Source: Eopsaltria australis | Taxonomy: Eukaryota > Chordata > Aves > Passeriformes > Petroicidae | DNA length: 64,000 nt | Assembly (NCBI GenBank): GCA_034509425.1 | Contig: JAVTVJ010000508.1 | Location: 1-64,000, forward strand | Direction: 5' to 3' | Shown here: one piece after another, positions 47,131-60,753 of the stretch | Layout of the letters: each line of letters opens with the position of its first letter | How positions within the stretch are numbered: position 1 is the stretch's first letter | Made by a program: the position numbers and the translations under genes | Notes under the pieces: model-generated | Databases searched by the model: none | Told to the model about the DNA's origin: nothing | The model's input: the letters and a program-made list of their open reading frames with translations, nothing else

Positions 47131-50100
47131 GAAAATAAGAACGTAAGAATAGCTGAAGCAGGTTACTCCCCAGATACAACTGTCAGTGGGAGACAGCCAA
47201 GTAGTCTTTCTGGGGTGAATGGGACAATATTTCATGCATTCCTGGAGGGCTGGGGGTCAGTTGGTGTGTGGCAGTGGATATAAGTGTCTCTCCTAGAACA
47301 CACACTCAACCTCCAGAAATTTTTGACTGGGAGAACAATAAACCAGGATCATTTCACTTGTGTTTAATAGTATTGGGTTTTTTCTCTGAGTTTTTCTTGC
47401 AAACCCATTTAACATTTTCAGCTTGCACAGTGCCCAGTGTAAACACTTTTCACAGCCTTATGTGAACCATGTCTTAATGATCATTTTAAGCCATCTGCCT
47501 GGCACCTCCACTTAATGCCCATAGCTTCTTCTCCTGAAAGAGGAAATTAAGTACCTTTCCCTATTCGCTGTTCCAGTGACACTCTCAGGCCTCACTAATA
47601 TCTTCCCTCAGTCATATCTTTAGCTGGAAAATGAAAACACTTTCTGGGTAAATGTTTGCCAGGAAGAATCTAAGTTACACTGGAACTGCTCTTGGGCAGA
47701 GGATTAGAGTAGGCGGATGAGCTGTTTTGAAACCCTTGTAAACATCGTGAAACAGAGTCATGACCTGTATGATTCTTCCTATTGTTGAAATTTCAGGCAT
47801 GTTCTCTTCACTGCAATCTCTTAACTAGAATATAAATAACATGTTCACCAGAATGTGGTTAAGAAAACTAAGCTTTTTCAGAGAAGCAAAATAGTGTAAA
47901 TGGCACTCAAATGCCTATATTTTTTTACAACCATCTAGTTTTCTGTTCTACAGAAAATAACCTGTTTGAAATATGAATTTATAAAAAGTTGGCAAAAAAT
48001 CATCTCAAAAAGTATTTTTGACAGAAATTAGATTCTGTTCTAGTTTTTCCATCAATATTTTGTTTAAAAATCTACCTTAAAAACCATGAAATTTCAAATA
48101 AGCTTCTATTTCATAAAAAAGGGTTGCTATCAAATTAAAAGAAGTCCTATAAATTGCTGTCTACAGTCTGAATGGAAGCAAAGGATCAACTTTACATATA
48201 AAAATAACAAATTCAGCTTGTATTTCTTGTATATGGATTTGCTACAGCAATTGTTATTTATCTAATATTGCATATTCTTAATTGCTTAACAAGACATATG
48301 ACACTGGACCTTCTTTTTCTTTCCCCATGTTTAATACTAAACTACAGGTTTTATTCACAATATATATAATCAATTCTAAGATATGCCATTAAAATAATGT
48401 TTATTGAATTATATTAAGGGATTTTGAACAGACTTTGGCAATAGTGCAATGAATGTAATTTTTTTTTGTCTTAGAAAGTGCAGTAAAAACTAAAACATTG
48501 AAGTATGTGGCTAAGCAACAAAAATCCTCTATTTGTAGATTATCCAGGAAAGAATTGGTCTTAGCTTGCATAATGTAGAGTTGACAATAATATTTAAACC
48601 CATTTGACTTAAAAAGCCCAATGCGAAACAGGTTTTCCTTTTGAAAAAAGTAATGTTAGTAATTGTTAAGCCCCAGACGGTTTTTCCTATGCTCTCTGGA
48701 TCTTGTCATTCCAGAAAACATAACATCACCTTCTTAGAGGCCTTTGGTTGGCAGACATGGAGAGAGGCACAGAAGCAAAACCTGTTAGTGCTGCGTAATC
48801 AAAGCTGGGCTGTGGTGCTCTTCATATAAGCTTTGAAGCCTTATGAGTATCCATGGGCAAAGTGGTACTTAGAGAGAATGCTAAAGATAATGTGTTTTGA
48901 TTATCACAGAGTGCATCAGGGAGGTTAAGGCAGCATCTCAGATCAGGCTGCTCATGTTTCCACACAAAACCAGATAAAAATAAAAAAAATATTCCCCTAT
49001 AAGGAGATTTTTAAATAGGAACTATCTCTGAAAGAAAAAGTTTAATTTCTGTTAAAAATAATCTTTAAATAATATTTTAAAATTTTGCAGGTCCTTTGCC
49101 TTCCTAGAAGTAGGACATCACAACATCTCTCATTAAGTCTTCCGCAGGTGTGGAGTCTTGTTGCAAAGGTGCTGATGTGTCCTTAGTTCATTACATTTAC
49201 TGCATGTTTTATTGTGCATATATGGGAGGCATCACCAGGCTTACACACTGGGGTTAAACTTTGCTGCTGAGACTCGGAATTTGTTTTTACTAGGCCTATT
49301 CCTTTATACTTCCCCTTCAGTAGTAACTTGATAGCTTTTTAATAAACAGACTATTAAAAAAATACTTAAGAAGTATTCAGGGCTAAGCACTTCATGCTCA
49401 TTAGATTTTTAGTAACACACCTATTTGCTAGCATCAAATGGTAATAAAAGGTAATTTTCATGGATCTGCAATAAGATTTTTAAAACCCTGTTAGGAAAAT
49501 ATGTGCAGTAATTTTAATCACTTTTATTGCTTTCATTATTTAAATTAAACATATAGATGTTTGTTTTTATTGGAAAACTATATTCCTGCAAACTGAGAAT
49601 CTAATTTTAAACACTTTTGCTGTCTCACTAATTCTCTTTTAAGAAATTCAGTTGATTTGCCATTTATATATTCATTTAAGAAATTCTGTTCTCGTTTATT
49701 TTGCTTGAAATCTGAGCTTTGAAACAATGTAAATGAGATCAGAATGTGACCCAGTGAAAATGGTTTGCCATCAAAGGATTCACACTTCAAGCTGCGTTAT
49801 GTAGCTTTCCAAAAGCGACATCTGGCCTCTTGGCAGGTTCCTCAGGCAGCTGTGCTGGTGGCTTAGAAATTGTTGATGGGTCTGCCATATGCAGTACCTG
49901 CAGTTTGGCTGCTTCAGGCTTGCTCCAATTCATTGCCCTACTGAATAAAATTTGCTTTGAATTATCTTCTATTTTAAATTATTGGCATACAGTTGTTGTT
50001 TTTTTAATTCAATCAGAGATGTGGTCAGAAAGGAGAGTTCCAACTTCTGCTGCATGGGCTTAGCTAGAGAAAATAGCTCTATGATCTAAGAATATCACTG

Positions 50101-51064
50101 TGCTGCAGGCTGCTATTGAACAGGTCCCTGGGAGATGAACAACAGGTCTGTAAAACTCACCTGTGCCCTTTTTTAAGCATTCTGAGTGAATGTATGGACT
50201 GTACAACTCTGGAGTGGCCTGGAATCTGTTAATTTAGTTTCCTAGTATAGAATTTGGTGTACATACTCATTATTTCATGAAAGCTTGAAAGTGGTGTGAT
50301 GTCAATAAAGCTGACAGTATTTATAAACATGGGTTGCATTCAGGGAATATTTGTCTGTTTGGTATGTTAATAAGACAAAAAATGGGACAAAAGTTCCAAA
50401 GACTGACAGAAGAGACCACAGAGAGAGCTTTGTGTTCTTTAGCAGGATGCTTTAATCAATTTGTTTTTCTTCTTTGTCTGCACATCTGTACAGTGAAACA
50501 TCCTTTATGGCTGCATTGCTTTAGCACCTAGAGACCCATACTTCTTACAAGATATCAATTGTGCTAAACTCCGTAATCTCACAGAAATTCCTAATAACAG
50601 CAGTTCCTGGCAGCACTTTGCTGTATGTTAGGATTCTCTCCTCCTACTCCACCTTAAGTAGTAGATATCATGCCCAGATTAGCACAGCAGAGATGCAAGG
50701 AGCAATGCAAAACTGCTTTGCAAATGTTCTCAATGTCAATGGTATATACTCTGAAATAATCTCTGTAATAATTAAATTCTTGAAAGATTTTTATCATTAT
50801 TACATATCCATGAGTAAATGCATTAAACACAAAACCACAGAGAGATCTCTAAAAAATTATTTTAAAGTTAGCATGTACTCAGATACACACTTTTTATGAA
50901 TATCCCTGAAGCAGAGTAACTAAGCACCCATTGGCCAGGAAACAGCAAAATTTAGATCACATATAGATTATAAACTGTCACTCTGAATGAGGATGACAAT
51001 ACAGGACACTACAAGTAATTAGTGCAACATAATGCTTCCTGTGCATCTTGTGTGATGGATGGGG
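47131..51064. other. Unique AT-rich DNA
   Basis: No supported gene or repeat; short open frames lack splice sites or domains. Confidence 0.55.
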
Positions 51065-51289
51065 TGTGATGGGTTGACCCTGGCTGGTAGCTAAGCCCCT
51101 GTTCTATCACTCTATCACTCTCCCCTAGTGGGATGGAGGGAGAATTGGAAGGACAGCAGCAAGAAAACCCATGGGTTGAGAAAAAGACAGTTTTGTATAT
51201 AAAGGAGAAAGAGAAAACCAAGAGATTGAAAAACAATCAGTCAACACCTCCCACCAACCGACTGATGCCCACCCACTCTCTGAGCAATG
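51065..51289 (-). repeat. ERV LTR fragment, minus strand
   Basis: The + strand begins TGTGATGGGTTGACCCTGGC, then TCTATCACTC and CCCATGGGTTGAGAAAAAG. This is the reverse complement of the 3' end of the LTR family seen at 24347 and at the end of 62962-63531. The rest of the LTR is absent and the fragment abuts a CR1 copy. Confidence 0.6.
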
Positions 51290-52510
51290 GCACAGCAAAT
51301 TTACAATGGGCAAATCATGCCTGACCAGCCTAATAGCCTTGATGGGATTTGAGGATTGACAAAGGTAGAGAATATTTGACAATTTTGATTTTAGCAAGGC
51401 TTTTTGACACAATCTGTTTATACACTTGCATTCCAGTTGGAGGGTTACAGTATAGATAGATGGAAAAGCAGATAGATGAAACAGTGGGTAAGTGCTTGAG
51501 CTCAGAAGTTGCTGATTAATGAAGTCTAATCTACCCAGAGGCAGGGTACTGTAAGAATCTATACAGAACCTGCCCTGTTTAATGTCTTTGTCAATGATCT
51601 GGTGGAGATAAGAGTGTGCACACTCGTCAGGTCTAGGGATTACAACCAACTGCAGAGTGCAATTAATATTCTCAAGGGCAGAGCAGGTATTCAGATCTGT
51701 GGGGATTATCCAAGAGATCCGTTTTGAAAATCAACAAAGACAAATTCAAAGTCCTGCATCAAATATGGACTAATCACCCACAACAGTACAGGATGTGGAT
51801 AAACTGACTAACTGTGAAGCAGCTCTTCTGAAAAGAACCTGGGGATGCTGATGAGCAAGAAACTGAAGGCAAGCCAGCAGTCAGCCCCAGCAGCAGAGAG
51901 GGTCAACAGCCATGCAGGCTGTACAAAGGGGAGTACGGCCACTGTGGGTGGGGGAGATGATGATTCTCTTTGACTCAGAACTCATTGAAATGCATCTAGA
52001 GTTCCATGAGCAGTTTTCTGTTCTCCAGGATATGAAAGGCATTGATAACCTTGAATGAGCTCAGCAGAGGGCCTCCAATGCAGAAGGGGCTGCCGTGCCT
52101 GCCTGTTGAGGAGATGCTGAGAAAGCTGGGCTTGGAAAAGGGGTGGCTTTGGGAGGGGTGACCTGGTAGCTGCCTTTCTAGTACCTATGGGGAGATTAGC
52201 AGGAATCACACAATTCTTGCCAACCTCCCCATAAGAAGACAGGGGATTGGTGCACGACAGGATGATGAGGGGCAAGGGACATATTTTGAAACAAAAGGTT
52301 CTCTGGCTGGACAGAAAAAGAAACTGTTTCCACGTGAGGACTGCGAGGTGATGGAACAGGCTGCCTAAACAGTTCACGGACTCTTTGTCCTTGGAGATTG
52401 CCAAGACTGGACTGGATAAAACTTTGGCAAATGTGGTAACTAACCCCGTTTTGAGCTGCAAGTAGGACTTGAGTCTTTGAGACCATTTCCAGCCCAAATT
52501 ATCTGATGAA
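51290..52510 (+). mobile_element. CR1 LINE fragment, plus strand
   Basis: It starts at a reverse transcriptase segment (GGGCAAATCATGCCTGACCA) and continues with CTGTTTAATGTCTTTGTCAA (TGATCT follows) and AGAACCTGGGGATGCTGATG. The 3' part includes GAGGTGATGGAACAGGCTGC, GCCAAGACTGGACTGGATAA and TTCCAGCCCAAATTATCTGA. The order matches the second half of CR1. Stops in every frame make it inactive. The terminal short repeat is not clear. Confidence 0.8.
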
Positions 52511-55500
52511 ATTGCTAATCTACAGAGACTCTAACAACTCAAGGAGCCACAGAAAGTTGCTGTGTTGAAAAGCAAAATGACCAGCAAGAGCTCTGCGGAT
52601 TGGAAGAAAGATACCTCTTTTAATCTCTCTTACTTACCAAACCTCAGTTTGTCTCTTATAAACCCCTTTTTTGTTACACTAAGATCTACAACTAGAGACT
52701 GAACATGCTTTTGATGATTTTAGGGTGATCATTTCAAGAAATCACAGGTAGATCTACCTCAAGAAACTGAATTTCACCAGCTTCTACTACATCTTAACAG
52801 AGATATAATGAGTTACATTATTTTTCACTTCTTTATGTTCATAACTGTCAACTACAGGGGGCTTGAGACCTCCATTCTGCTACTGAAGCTGTGTAGGGGA
52901 ATAATTACCAATACAATGTTTCATTAGAAAACAACTATGAGATTGACCATGAAATAAGCGATAGAAGGGAGAACACGCTGCTTTCCTGAAACTGAGTGAA
53001 TGGCAGTTTTCTTGCAGTTTCACCACTTCAATACACATACCAGTTATCATACTACTCTTGCCACAAATGAAACTGTGCATTAGAGCAGGTTATTTTCCTT
53101 CAGGTACCCAGGCAAGCCATTTGTCTTACCTTTCACTTTCTGTGTGTTCTGAGCACTTAAATAAATTTTTCTGCATGCAGGGTTTATACATTTTCTTTTT
53201 ATTGACAATGCAGTTTTCTTCCAGTACAATACAGGAGATGGAGAGAAGCTTAATACATATATCAGTGGTATTGCATAACATGATTGCTTATGGTTACAGG
53301 GAAACTGGACCTAATGAATCTCACAGCTCCTGGCAGCATTATGCTCTGTGTTCTTGCTCACCTCAATGATATATATGCTGCTTTCATGCCTAAATCATGG
53401 TCTTCTTTCAGTTGTACCCACGCTGTGCTCCTAACCTTGCATAGTGCCTCTCATTCAACGTAAAGAGAAACATTTCAGATCAGAGCCAGTGTCCTATTCT
53501 TTCCTAGAAAACGTTATCTGGTCTCCTGCTTGTCAATCCTAGGTGGCTTTTTCTGACCAAGAGCTGCACTTTCATTCCCATATTAGGCAATCATATGCAT
53601 AATATATTCAGTGTTTACAAAGAAGCTAAACGATATTCCATCTCTTTGCAGATCTCCCACCTGGGATTTCTGGAATAGTAATGAGTCTAGCAACTTTCTC
53701 TATCCCTAACTTAAAAGATCTGTTCATTTCCCTTCTGAGTACTTGTACAACTGTTGCCAATGCAACAGAGAAGTTATATTCTACCTACAGAGTTATGCAA
53801 CACCAAAATCTTCCTGCAGCCTGTTGGGAATTGACCAGATAAATCCTTTACAGCATTCAATGCAAACCATCCATGTATACTATCTGTCACTGCTGTTTCC
53901 TCTCAATATCTTCTCATTTGCTACAATTAGATTTATATTTCCTCTCACTATAATTGTGTATCAAATTCACACTTTTCCCTTCTAAGGAAATGTAAAAATT
54001 TGAACTCTACACTCTGAACTAGCACAGTTAAACCATGTGATTCTTTTCTGAGAAAAAACACTATGTTGCATCTTCAGCCAGTGTAATTCAGTATAACTGC
54101 AAAATGACAAAGAGCTAAAATGACTGAGACATTCTGAAACCTGGAAAGCAATTGACCTCTTCAGACTTTTATCTGAGAACAACAATATTAAACACTGATA
54201 TTCTGTTGGTCATAAAGAATCTCAGCAATATTTCAATTAAAATATATTTCTTTTAAAATTCAAAATTTTTGTGTCAAAAGTTACTGGATATATTAAAATT
54301 TCATATACTAATATAATTCCCATGAAAAATAAACATTATAACAAAATTATATATTCTAACTTCTGTATTTATACATATATTCATTTCACAAACAATTAGA
54401 AGCATTTTCTAAAAATATTAAGTGTAGTTATCTCAGTATAGACCCACATGGATTGTTGTCAACTACTGATAGCTGTACATTTTAAATACAAATTTTTAAA
54501 AAAATAATTATTTGCCATTTCTCTTCTCCTTAGGAAAAGAAATTCAGTATTCTTTACTTATAGTTATTCATGGTATCACAGTGATCTTAAAATCTTTAAA
54601 AAAGAAGAATATTAAAATAGCACTTGTTTCACAAGTCAGAAAATAAGCATAGCAATATTTCATTCCTTCTTAATGAAACTAAATGTGAATGAATCAGTCT
54701 GACCTGGGAGTGTAAGGGCTGGTTTTGTTGCACAACTGAATCTAAATCAAGGTGTGATTGAATAAAAAATACTAGTCAAATACTAGAAACCTTATCATCT
54801 ATGTATCAGATAACATACAATTAATAAAGGATTCATGTGAACAAAATGGAAAAAAAAAAGATTGGGAATGACTAGTGGGAATGTGAAATTAAAACAAAAC
54901 AAAACTAAACCAAACAAAGAATTACAAAGAAACCCGAAGACTGACTTTATTACTATCAGAAAGTTCTGGACAGATGCTGATGCCAGCAGACCTACAGATG
55001 GTGACACCAGGGTGCTCAGTCTGTCAGTCCAGGATGCCACCATCCCACCACCACTTTCTTGTCCACAGAAATGAGTTCACCTCATATGGTATGGTCAGAG
55101 CAACAGGACAGTTTTCCCCTATTTAGGCTTCAGTGATCAGCAGGTTCAGGGCAGTCCAGCAGATTGTCCAAGGAGCACCAGCCACGTGTCTTTGATATGA
55201 CCCTGCTTTCCACCCTTCTTTCTTCTCGCCATTGGTTCCTGGATTTACATCTGTTCCAGACTTTGATATTTCTGTTCCCAGTAATGATGTTCCCCAAGAT
55301 GACACCACTGATACTCTTATCTAGATTGAGTTGGACTTGCAAGACTTAGCTTTTCAAAAAAATGCAGCATTTCCTTCCAATCATCTATGAAGTTCAGCTA
55401 CTTGTCATATAGCCTCCTCTAAATCACCCCAGTAGTTTTTCACAGTTTTCAATTGTCTTAATCTCAGGCCTTGTCCTAGTCATTGTCCTGGACATTTTCT

Positions 55501-58089
55501 TGCTACTGTGACAATTACTAGGAGAACAAAAAATATCTTTCAACACACTTAGAGGATGCTTAAAATCAACTCTGGCACTGCAATTAATTTCACAAGTTAT
55601 GATGTCTCTTCCATACATAATGGTATACTGGAAGAAAACAGACATGAGAGTGGATAACAGTAATCAAGCCTGGATGGGGAAGAGAAGTTGTTTATTAATG
55701 CTCAGATAGAGTCTGATATTACATCATAAGTCACACCCAGACCTGAAGAGAGATTCTTCAGATGAGGCTGTGCCTTTCCTAGGACTACCTTAACTGAGAA
55801 AAATAGATCATGTGATCTAGAACTACTGATTCTTGGAGTGTATGGATGTGGCAAGCCTGTTTTTCTAAATGTCTCCTATTTTTTGTTACTAGCGCACCAC
55901 TTATCTGAAGTAAATTTTAGTCAGGTTGCACATGCACACATACTGACTTTAATTTCTGTAGTAGCTGAGTGGCACTTTTCAGCCCAATTTTAGAAAAAGA
56001 AAACTGCTGCAAATTTCAAGCTCAGTAGAAAGGAGACAATAAAAATGTAATGACACATTACATCAAAAAGGGTATTTCTGATTTCTTTGAGTGGATGAAT
56101 GGATATAGGCTCAAGGAGACAGTGTAACCATGAGAAAGATTAATTTCTGTAACTTCCAATAACTTCTGAGAAATTAATATTCCTAAATATAGAAATATGA
56201 GCATCAAAGAAGAATCTTTCATGCTTTCAAGTGTGAGAAAAAGAAAGAAAAAAAAAAGAAGTAGACATTTGAGTGTCAGGAGAAAAAAAATTAAAAATCA
56301 AATCATTACAGTGTAAGTACCCACCTCCATGTTTGATATTTAAGTGCTTTCAGATATGGGCAGTGCAAAATTCTATTTTTGACACAGATGTAAATTACAT
56401 TAATTGGGAGATTTACTTTGTAATAGTTATAAAGCTATTGCAACAACAATCTGCTAGCTGAGGTTTGTGTGAAACATTGTTAGGACAGCCACTTTTCGCT
56501 TTAACACAGGAGTCACAGTCCTAACAAATATTATCAAAATAGTCTAGTCATTGAAAAACTTCAAACTGTATTCTAGTCAGAACTTGAATACAAAACTTAC
56601 TATACATATGATGAAAAAAATATGAATGAACATCTGAAATCTGGATTGACAACCAAGAAAAGCTAGCAATGTAACACCACTGGGCACTTACTGCAGACAG
56701 TGCTTAGACATATACAGCAGCAAGGAATTAGGTTGCAAAGAATTGTGGTGAATTATTATCTTATAAATTATTATAAGATCCCTTATTTTGGTTACCCTGT
56801 GTCTGTTCCAATTGCTGCAACGAGGAGACGGGAGTCTCAAGCTGTGCAGTTTGCATCTCTCTCTCTCAGGAACAGTAAATGGGATCTACCCCTACAGTCT
56901 CACCCTAACAGCTGCATCACCAGAAAGCCTTCCCCCGGTTTTTCCCTCATGTCACACTTCTTCCCTTCTCATTTCCTTCTCACTGCCCCAAGAGGAGGTG
57001 TAGGTGACTCTGGGTCCCAGGATGGCAAATAGGGATTGTGAAATGGGAAGTTGAGAGGCAGGAGACACCCAAGAAAATTGCCAGAAACCACTGTCTTTCC
57101 CCTGATCTTCAAATGCCCTGACTACAATGGAGGGAAAGGAGGGAAAACCTTCTATGAATTTCAGTCTGCAGTCTGGAAAAGCATTTAAGTTCAAATCTCA
57201 TGCTCTAAGCAGATGCAATAATGATGACTTACTACTCAGAAAGAACTAACAGAAAAAGCTTCTTCTATTCCTGACAGTGGAATGCTCAGTACCAGCTATC
57301 AGCTCTAAGGTGATTGACTCCTTGCTGATTTTCTTCATAGACAGGATTTCTAACAGATGGTTCAGGCATGTCAGCCCCAGAGAAGGATGCTAGTGCTCTC
57401 TCTCATTCTCAAATCACACTGAAGATCTGTCTTTTCTGGACTGTTCTTCAGAGGCACCTGTCTCTCTGCATTTACTTCAGACAGATATATAAAAAATATT
57501 CTTATTTTTTCAACCTTTAGCATGATTTTCTGCAAATACTTTTTATTATAATTTTTATTATACTAGTTTTATGTTTACTTTTCCAGAATACCTCCTCTAT
57601 CATGTTTTCTTTGAACACAATTTCCATTGGTTGAAGGGTATCTTTTTGCCTCTATTCACTTTTTTTGACTGTGACATTTAATCATCTTGACTGTTTACTT
57701 TTCCCTTTTGGTGACTTTTTCCTTTGATGATTTCTGTTTGCTAATATTACTGTTATTTTAAACAGTCTCCAGTGCTTACATGTTGGAAATTCAACTTACC
57801 CTTTAAGTTTTCTTTTCAGTGGCATCCTCATTTTTGTGTCATTTTCATTTTCTACAGTTCAGAGATATAGTAAAGGTTGTTCTCCTATAAGGATTTTGAG
57901 TTTGAATATCCCTGCATTAGGACTAATACCATGATTGCATCTCTTTTGGTTCTCTGAAATAATCAGTGTGGAAATATACTGTATTGGAGAAATATATGTA
58001 AATTGTTCAAAGCCATTTTAAATAAACAAGTTTAGCAACAAGCTTTTCCATATTATTTGAGACTTTATTGTCCCATTTTTCCTTTTCAG

Positions 58090-58230
58090 AAACAGGCATT
58101 ATCCTGTGCTGCCTTGAGTAAAGTATGGCCTTCTCTGGAAAACAGAGTTTCCTCAGTGATCAATAGTTACCAAGTGTCAACTTCTAAGGAAATTAACAAG
58201 CTAAATTCTTTGAATACTCTTCTGAAGGTG
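58090..58230 (+). other. Candidate 141-nt coding exon
   Basis: A strong acceptor (CCCATTTTTCCTTTTCAG ending at 58089) and a good donor (GTAAGC from 58231) bracket 141 bases. They read as 47 codons in phase 0 with no stop, beginning KQALSCAALSKVWPSLENRV. The other two frames are closed. The length is a multiple of three. I do not recognise the peptide. Its phase does not match the candidate microexon at 8571-8609, so the two cannot be adjacent exons of one transcript. A chance open frame next to splice-like motifs remains a serious alternative. Confidence 0.28.
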
Positions 58231-58445
58231 GTAAGCCTGTTTTGTTGTCTGAGTAAGAACACTAGAGAGAATACGTTCTTAATTTAGTTACTATGGTTGA
58301 TTATGTAAGCTTATGTGGCATGAATCCAGGCCTAAGAAGACAGATTTTAGATAGATAAGAAAGAAATACAGAGAGACCATCTGTCAAAAGTATTTTAATA
58401 ATTTGAGCCATTTTAAAATATTGTTTTGAACTTCTAACCTACTCC

Positions 58446-58488
58446 AAATAAAATAAAATAAAATAAAATAAAATAAAATAAAATAAAA
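58446..58488. repeat. (AAAAT)n microsatellite
   Basis: About 8.6 perfect pentamer units, likely length-polymorphic. Confidence 0.95.
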
Positions 58489-60372
58489 CAGCAAGCTAGA
58501 ATTATGAGTAAATTAGATTTCTGTACCATTGATGTTAATACTTTTACAGTCATATGGTCAATGTGTAGATGATACATAAGAAATTTATGTCATTACATTT
58601 ATCATTACTATCCTTTGTTGCATTTAACACATATTCAGTTTAAATAAGTTTCAAAATATGGCAAAAATGACATCTTCAGTATCAATTCTGTATACAGCTT
58701 AAATAGTTTGTAGAACACTTTGCTCAGAAAAAATAGTTTTATATTAGAAAATATTAAGCTAGTCAGACATAAAATATTATAAAAATGTAGCAGTTGCAAT
58801 GCAATGGCAGACTGAACAATGAAGAACCTTAGCACCTGGGGGAAGTTGATGAAGGAAGTACAGGTGGTTGCACAAGCAACAGAAGACTGCTGTCTTTGCT
58901 AAAAACATTTTGAACTTTTGCAGGTTGTTTGTGGTTTGTCCTGATCCATCCAGATCGGGATAGCAGTGCACATACAGGGTCAGCACCGATTCTCTTATAA
59001 AATATTAACTCCTGGCAGGCCCATGGTGGGAATCACACACTGAGGAGCCACTGAGACTGCCCCAGGCACAGCCCCTGGGTCAGGCTGTCAGACTTACCCC
59101 CAGTGCATAGGGGGTGAATGCCTAGAGCCAGCAAGAGATGCGAGCTTCCTTGCTAGCAAATGTGCAAGGTACACTCATGCTCCTGGAACCACACTGGAGC
59201 ACAGAAATTAAACACCAGTTCTTGTCTCTTCAAAGCCAGATGGATCACTGGTAGAGGTGTATGCACTGAATCAACTGTAAGACCTCTTGCTGTACTGTTG
59301 TGAAGTGTAAATACTAATGGTCTATGAATTTATTGTCAATTTTTCAAACAGAGAGACATACATAATTTAGCATTCAAATATTTGTCTTAATATATAATAC
59401 CATTTTCTCTGTCTTTTAACATTTTCACTTTCTTTCATTCTCAGAGCAAGTGGAGATCTCCAGCAAGAATAGAAAAAAAAATTTACTTATTTCTCAGTAG
59501 TTCACATTTCATGCTTCCAGAATAGCCACTTTATAATAGAGTAATCACAGTGCAAATGTCAAAAGAGAGACTGTTTAAACATTTCAAGAGGGAGGACACA
59601 TTTCAAGTTTGAGGACAGGTACAGGGATGTAAAATTACACAAGGATTTACAAAGGTTCAGCAAAAAAATCCAGCATGGTTAAAAATAAATAGAGTAAAAC
59701 ATGCAACTGGTTTTACTGGTTAAAAAAAAACAACTTAAAAAACCCTTTCCCATTCAAATGAAATTTTTTTTTTTTTTTTACAAACTACTGCAAATGAATT
59801 ACTAAAGCATGTCAAAGCTTCTTTGAGAAGCAATTGAAAGCAAAAGGCTACACAATAAACTTTTAAAATAAAATGCACTTTAAAAAAATCTATTAAGAGA
59901 TGAAGTGAGATCTTAAAGAAAAGTGTTCTCCATGTCTTCTATTTCCTCCTTTCTTGTCTGAAGTACATGCAAATGTCCTTTCTTGTATAGAGAAAAATCA
60001 GACTAAGTGGACTTTTAGCCAGGCCCATAATGGTAGCTTTTGAATCTTGAGCTGTATTATATCAATGTGGAGTTAAGTTCTTAGTACAGCCTTGGAAACC
60101 TGCTTCAGAAGAAAAGCTATGTCCCTATTCCTCATTGGAATCAAGAAAATGAAAGAAAGCAGATAGAAGCTTCAGTATAGATCATCTCAATGGCACTAAA
60201 CTTAGTTCATTTTTTTTTTTAAAATATGCTAATCAGAGTGAGAAATAGCCAGATTGGAAGGCTGTGCATCCCACCACAAGTTTGAGCACCCAGCAAATCA
60301 GAGCACCCTAATTCAGAGCAGTAACTCTGTCCACAGAACATCTTAACAACTTTACTGAGAGCACAGAAAATT

Positions 60373-60410
60373 GCATTTATAGCACAGCAGAGCATTTATA
60401 GCACAGCAGA
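60373..60410. repeat. Perfect 19-bp tandem duplication
   Basis: GCATTTATAGCACAGCAGA occurs at 60373-60391 and again at 60392-60410 with no change. Confidence 0.9.
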
Positions 60411-60753
60411 GACAATAGAAAGATTTTTGGAATTCCTGGCTGAGGAATAAACCTATATCATCACATTGTTGTTAGGTCAACCTCTGAGTCGAAAAGCGCA
60501 TTTTTTTACAGAAATCTGTTTGCATGCATCATCATAAAAATGTCTCTGCTCCTATGATATGCTCATTTTGACTCAGTACCTGAATGGCTCATAGGGTTTG
60601 AAAACTTAATTTAATGAATATTTCACACAAATTCCCCATGGTACAATAATTTTCCCTGATGACTACCAGATCACTACAGCAAATGCTCTGCAGAGCAGGT
60701 AAAATGTGCTTTGGACATGTTCTAAGAAATACTTAAGTGATGCTTCTTGCAGG

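Larger units (their letters stand above)
52511..60753. other. Mostly unique DNA, one exon-like island
   Basis: No established gene. It contains the candidate exon at 58090-58230, an AAAAT microsatellite at 58446-58488, a GC-richer patch at 58990-59270 that may be an unnamed repeat, a T16 run at 59764-59779 and a 19-bp tandem duplication at 60373-60410. Confidence 0.5.
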
